From Aquila chrysaetos chrysaetos (lineage: Eukaryota > Chordata > Aves > Accipitriformes > Accipitridae), in contig NC_044019.1 of the NCBI RefSeq assembly GCF_900496995.4, positions 3,748,501 through 3,812,500 of the forward strand: 64,000 nt of DNA. The letters run 5' to 3'. Positions 60,101 to 64,000 of the stretch are shown in pieces (position 1 is the stretch's first letter; each line of letters starts with the position of its first letter). The notes below the pieces were generated by a model, which saw only the letters and a program-made list of their open reading frames with translations, was not told the DNA's origin and did no database searches. A program made the translations under genes and the position numbers.

Positions 60101-60680
60101 AGAGAGCACGTAGCTCCACCTAGTGTCCTCCCCCCCATCTAGCTGGTTACAACTCGTATTTCTCAACAGACAGTACCATGAAGTAATTCCTAGTTGCCAA
60201 CTTTACTAGATTTCAGAAACTACCTGCACCCCCAGCCCAGTCCTCCTTCCCCTTCCTCCACGGTGCCAGGACTGTTAAGTAGCCGAGTCGAACGCTATCC
60301 CAAGTTGGGCTGTGCAAAACGCAGAGGTATGATCATTGGAAGTCTTAAGATAAAATGCAATAATGTTCTTTGGGTCTTAGCCTGTGTCTCATAACCATTT
60401 TCCAAAAAGATATCTGTAAAACTGTATGTTTCTCACCTGCGACACTTACTAATGACTGCTGATAAAGCGGGAAGTGCTTTAAGTAGAATCAACTTTATTT
60501 AAGGAGACCTAGTACTTCCTTTTTAAAGATAAAGGACATAGGAGTTTCTTCCAGATAAAGCCCAGGGCTGTTACTTTGGATGGATTTGTATAAACCCCAG
60601 TGAACTGTGACTTTACTCTCCCATCCTCTCAGGTGTCTTTCAGCCAGTAACATGCCACACACTTTTGTCTGCGCAAGGCA
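57136..60680. other. Intergenic region between NCMAP and SRRM1
   Basis: No gene recognised. Two CTCF-like motifs are present, at 58237-58248 (+) and 60113-60126 (-). Confidence 0.5.
60113..60126 (-). promoter_or_regulatory. CTCF-like motif
   Basis: On the minus strand ACACTAGGTGGAGC matches the CTCF core at 12 of 14 positions. Orientation is convergent with the motif at 20871-20884. Confidence 0.28.
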
Positions 60681-61093
60681 CACGCCGATTTGTCGTCAAG
60701 TGGGATGGAGGGCCAGACCGCTCATGGCAGTTCGCAGCAGGGTAACTCAACACAGCCCATCGCGTTTACTGACCGGGCAGAGTGCTGAACGCGCTCGTGG
60801 ACCAGGTGAGCACTACAGGGCCGCAGGAAGAGGCCTGGGCCGTTCTGTGGGGCGGCAGGGTTGGCAGCACGGTCACGGCCCCTCACGGGAGTCACCCCTC
60901 ACGGGCCCCGGTGGTGCAGAGATCCCGCTGTCTTCTGTGGGGCCGCAGCGGCCCCTGTTCTGCCGAGGAAGAACCCGAGCTGATGTGAGGAGACAGCTCC
61001 TGAGGGAAAAAAGCCGGGAAGGAGCTGACGGGGCCGCGGTTACCTCAGCCCGCCAACACTGAGAGAGGCGCTCACGGCCGTTATTTCCCGCGC

Positions 61094-61103
61094 GCGCATG
61101 CGC
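61094..61103. promoter_or_regulatory. NRF1 consensus site (GCGCATGCGC)
   Basis: Exact palindromic NRF1 core about 400 bp upstream of the SRRM1 ATG. Confidence 0.7.
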
Positions 61104-61165
61104 CGTTGGCCGCCAGGTCACCTGCCCCGCGCGCGCGCCCCGGGCCGCCTGGCCGCACGTCAACA

Positions 61166-61175
61166 TCTCGCGAGA
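61166..61175. promoter_or_regulatory. CGCG promoter element (TCTCGCGAGA)
   Basis: Perfect 10-bp palindrome of the CpG-island element reported to be bound by BANP (and earlier ascribed to ZBTB33/Kaiso). It lies 330 bp upstream of the SRRM1 ATG. Confidence 0.75.
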
Positions 61176-61285
61176 GGAAGAACCACACGCACAGACAAGA
61201 CACCCGCGCGCCAGTGATAAGGACGCCTTACGGCCCCCCCCCCCCCCCGCCTTCACCTCACCCCGGCGGAACGCCGCGCTTTGCG

Positions 61286-61336
61286 ATTGGCCGTCTCCCG
61301 CGCGCGCACCGACCCTCCGCGGCCGCAGCTACCAAT
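61286..61336. promoter_or_regulatory. Pair of CCAAT boxes (NF-Y type) in the SRRM1 promoter
   Basis: GATTGG (inverted CCAAT, 61286-61290) and ACCAATCAG (CCAAT at 61332-61336), 46 bp apart. Confidence 0.65.
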
Positions 61337-61500
61337 CAGCAGGCGCCGAAGAGCATTTGCGGGGCGCCCGGCTCCGCCCCCCTCTTCCCCGCCCCTCCCT
61401 CCCTCCCTCAGCGCGCCGAGCGTGTGAGGGGGCTTTGCGGGCGCGCGGTGCACGCCGGGACGGCAGCGCGTTGCGACCAGGAGGAGGCGGAGGAGGCAAG

Positions 61501-61521
61501 ATGGACGCGGGGTTCTTCCGC
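61501..61521 (+). CDS. SRRM1: SRRM1 coding exon 1 (MDAGFFR), serine/arginine repetitive matrix protein 1
   Basis: ATG at 61501 in a strong context (A at -3, G at +4) encodes MDAGFFR. It is cut in phase 0 by a near-consensus donor cgc/gtaagt. This is the N-terminus of SRRM1 (SRm160) as I remember it, a nuclear splicing coactivator whose PWI domain and RS repeats lie in later exons beyond the window. Seven residues alone would be weak evidence. The CpG island, the donor and the position directly after NCMAP on the same strand make it convincing. The 5' UTR probably begins 50-100 nt upstream. Confidence 0.85.
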
Positions 61522-64000
61522 GTAAGTGCCGGCCTCACGGGGCAGGGGGGGCGGCCGGGCGGGCGGGGAAGGCGGCGGGGCAGCCCCGGTGGGGGACGGG
61601 CGGTTGAACCGAAGCGCTGCCGGGCCCGCCGCCGCCGCGGGCGAAGGCGCTGGTGCCGCGCTCCCCCCCTGAGGAGCGCCGCCGTGCCCCCCCCCCCCCC
61701 ACCTCCCCGCCCCCGCCCTGCGCAGGCTCCTGTGAGGAGCCGCCGTGAAGAAAATGGCGGCGGGAAGGAGGCCGGTGCGACTCGGCCCATCCGCGAGGCC
61801 GCCGCACCGTGGGGTTGAGGGAGAGGGAAAGGAGCGGCCCGGAGGGGATTCGTCGCCACGGGGCCGGGCTGGCCGGAGCGGGCGGCTGCTCGGTGCGCGG
61901 CGGGACGGAGTGGGGGGGGGCACACGTGCCCGCAGTACGGGGCTCCGTCGCCGTCTCTGGGGGCCGCGTTCGCCCGACCCGGCCCCGCACTCCGGTGCGG
62001 CTTGGGACCACCGGTTCCTGCGCTAGGCCTGGGGGAGGGAGGGTCTCCGACCCCGCCGGAGGAAGAGGGGTCCCACCGCGTCGGCGTCTGCCCCGTACCG
62101 GCTTGTGTCACGGCTGCCTGCCGAGCTGACGGGCCTTTACAGGGGAGGAAGTGTGGGAGAAAAGGCCGAGGGGCAGATGGGAGGTGAACCCGGTTTTGCA
62201 GTGAAAGGCACTTCGGTGTTCACATTCAAAGCAAATAGACAAAACTGCCCTTTTTTTTAGAGAGGAATTTTTAAACTGTGATGTGAAGATTTTTAAGTGT
62301 ATTCAAAGCAAAAAGAAGTTATGTTTTATTTTTAGGTTGGTATTTGATTTTTTTTTTGATTGCTGCCTTTTTCTCTTCTATTCTTACATCTTTGCTGTAT
62401 ATTCTGCAGAGACTAGTAAACAGTAACCTACCTAGGGTATATTTATTTTCAGCTTTGTCTTCCATTAATTAAAATGAACCTATTTTTGGGGTGTTCCTTG
62501 ACAACTTTGAAAACCAATTTAATTTTCCAAGATTCATTCACCTCTTCAGCCCTATTATTTTTATTCCTGTAACTAGGATGGTTTTAAAACATGAAGGCAC
62601 ACATAACTCTTCACTTAATTCGTGTTAATGTACTAGCTTGAGAAAAATAATTAACAAGCTAAAACTACACTTGTTCTGTCTAATGCAATTTTTAAAAAGG
62701 TTACAAGTAGTTGTAATTGACAGCAGAATTACTGGGACTGAAAACACTGAATTAGAAATCTAATGTTCTTTTAAACTGGCCTGTGAAAGGTGGCTGTTTA
62801 TAAAAACAAAAGCAACATGGCATTGAAATGGGGCTGTAAACAGTGTTCTGGTCTAGTTTTAGTCTGGGTTCAGGAGAAACCAAAGTTCTTGTGGAAATGA
62901 CAAAAGTGCAGCAGAGCAGCAGTTTGAACTCGCCATATTAAGAAAGCTGCTGTTAATAATTCTTGCAGTTCTTCACACTTCTGTAAAGTTGTCAGACTGT
63001 TTTGTCTCTGCCTTGAAATTCCTGTGACACTGTTCTCTGTGTCTTGTTTGGTTACCCTTGCTGCTTGCCATGTGTTATAAACAGGCCAAGAAAAAATTTA
63101 TTCCTTTCCACTTTACTTCTGGGTTGTGAAAGACAGAATTAAAAAAAAAAAGTATAGAACATTAAATTCTTGAGTGATCTGACAAGTATTGCGTTTGTTG
63201 CTAGTGTGTAAGCCACACAGTAGACTGCAAATATTATTAAGAGTTTTAAACAGACTTAATCCTGGCAAGTGCCTGTGCCACAATCAGTCTTTAGGATATT
63301 GTTCCCTTTCAATATGTGATGACTTCATAGCATGTTATGTTGCTAATTCCAGGTGCTTTCTGATCAAATGAAGTGGTTGGGGTTACCTTAGAATTTGAGC
63401 TCTTTCTTATTTATTATCTTTTGGTTCCTTAGCAGCTGATATTGTTACTGGTACTCAACCCCTTCTTCTGTGCATAGGAAATTGCATGTATTAAATTCCT
63501 GTGTTTTCCATCAGTCAGGTTGGTTTCCTGAATCAACTTAACTTCACGTGTGAACTGTGGGTTTGTTTTGAATCATTAACAGGTCATCAGTATTTGGATG
63601 CAGTTCTGCACATACTCTTGTTCATGTGTGGTTCTGTTTACTTCTGTGCAAGTAAATTTTCCAGAACTGGACTTTCAAGCCTTTCAATTCCAAATGAATT
63701 AACCTATAGTTTCTGTTCATGAAAGTGGAACGAGTTAGTGAACTTCAACAGAGCATGATCAATAAAATAGTATTCTTTGTACCCTTGCTGGCTCCGTGTT
63801 GGCTGATTTGCTTCAGAGAAATTTACCCAAAGGTTTCATAGATGCCACTGTAAACAAGTATGACATTTTTGTTCTTGGACAGAGGAAAAAGAGCTTATTC
63901 CTTCTGAGAAGTTTGTGAGTTCCAACATATGTCCTTTTCATAGCAATTTGATACTACTGTACTTTTAAATTTGTAAGCAGTATGCCAGGGAGATTATATG
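61522..64000 (+). other. SRRM1: SRRM1 intron 1 (partial)
   Basis: Begins gtaagtgcc. The first 600 bp belong to the CpG island; the rest is AT-rich. I looked for exon 2 coding sequence and did not find it, so the intron runs beyond the window. Confidence 0.75.

Larger units (their letters stand above)
60700..62190 (+). promoter_or_regulatory. SRRM1: CpG island, SRRM1 promoter
   Basis: CpG-dense block around the SRRM1 start codon with no TATA box. Upstream of the ATG it carries an NRF1 palindrome (61094-61103), the CGCG palindrome TCTCGCGAGA (61166-61175), an inverted CCAAT (61286-61290) and a direct CCAAT (61332-61336). A YY1-like AAAATGGCGGC lies downstream near 61751-61761. This is a typical housekeeping promoter layout. 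Poly-C runs occur at 61234-61248 and 61687-61700. Confidence 0.85.

Noticed and set aside
61329-62111. A 260-codon minus-strand frame and others across the SRRM1 CpG island
   Set aside because: Same GC effect. The only supported coding sequence there is the seven-codon SRRM1 exon.

Overview
The window is nuclear DNA from a sauropsid, most probably a bird. The evidence is vertebrate splice sites, compact introns, CpG-island promoters, no mammalian SINE or L1 sequence, and one class I endogenous retrovirus. Four host genes lie on the + strand in the order NIPAL3 - RCAN3 - NCMAP - SRRM1, the order I know from human 1p36.11. I recognised them by protein similarity recalled from memory; no database search was run.

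Layout. 1-4550: last five coding exons of NIPAL3 (NIPA-like magnesium transporter), then a 3' UTR with several candidate poly(A) signals. About 10.9-11.6 kb: CpG island with a consensus NRF1 site, the presumed RCAN3 promoter and untranslated first exon. 16,989-31,181: all four RCAN3 coding exons (249 residues, calcineurin regulator), with the 3' UTR ending near 33.19 kb. 33.2-42.2 kb: no recognised gene. 42.2-42.9 kb: an isolated CpG island with a splice-donor-like end, possibly the distal NCMAP promoter. 55,993-56,952: the complete three-exon NCMAP coding region (103 residues, myelin membrane protein). 60.7-62.1 kb: CpG island with NRF1, CGCG-palindrome and CCAAT motifs, then SRRM1 coding exon 1 (MDAGFFR) and the start of its first intron.

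The main non-host feature is a full-length endogenous retrovirus at 22,583-30,671 in antisense orientation inside RCAN3 intron 4. It has two 604-bp LTRs differing at 6 positions, a 5-bp target duplication (gctgc), a primer-binding site resembling the complement of tRNA-Arg(CCU), and a polypurine tract. Gag is one open frame. Pro, pol and env are broken by several stops and frameshifts, and the reverse transcriptase catalytic box reads YVND. The insertion enlarged an intron of about 0.8 kb to 8.9 kb.

The host genes are neighbours by conserved synteny and do not form an operon: magnesium transport (NIPAL3), calcineurin-NFAT control (RCAN3), peripheral myelin (NCMAP) and splicing (SRRM1). I found no CRISPR array, tRNA, rRNA or undescribed multigene system. 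The observations most worth following are the retrovirus, the extended or alternative RCAN3 C-terminus, the orphan CpG island and the promoter motifs.
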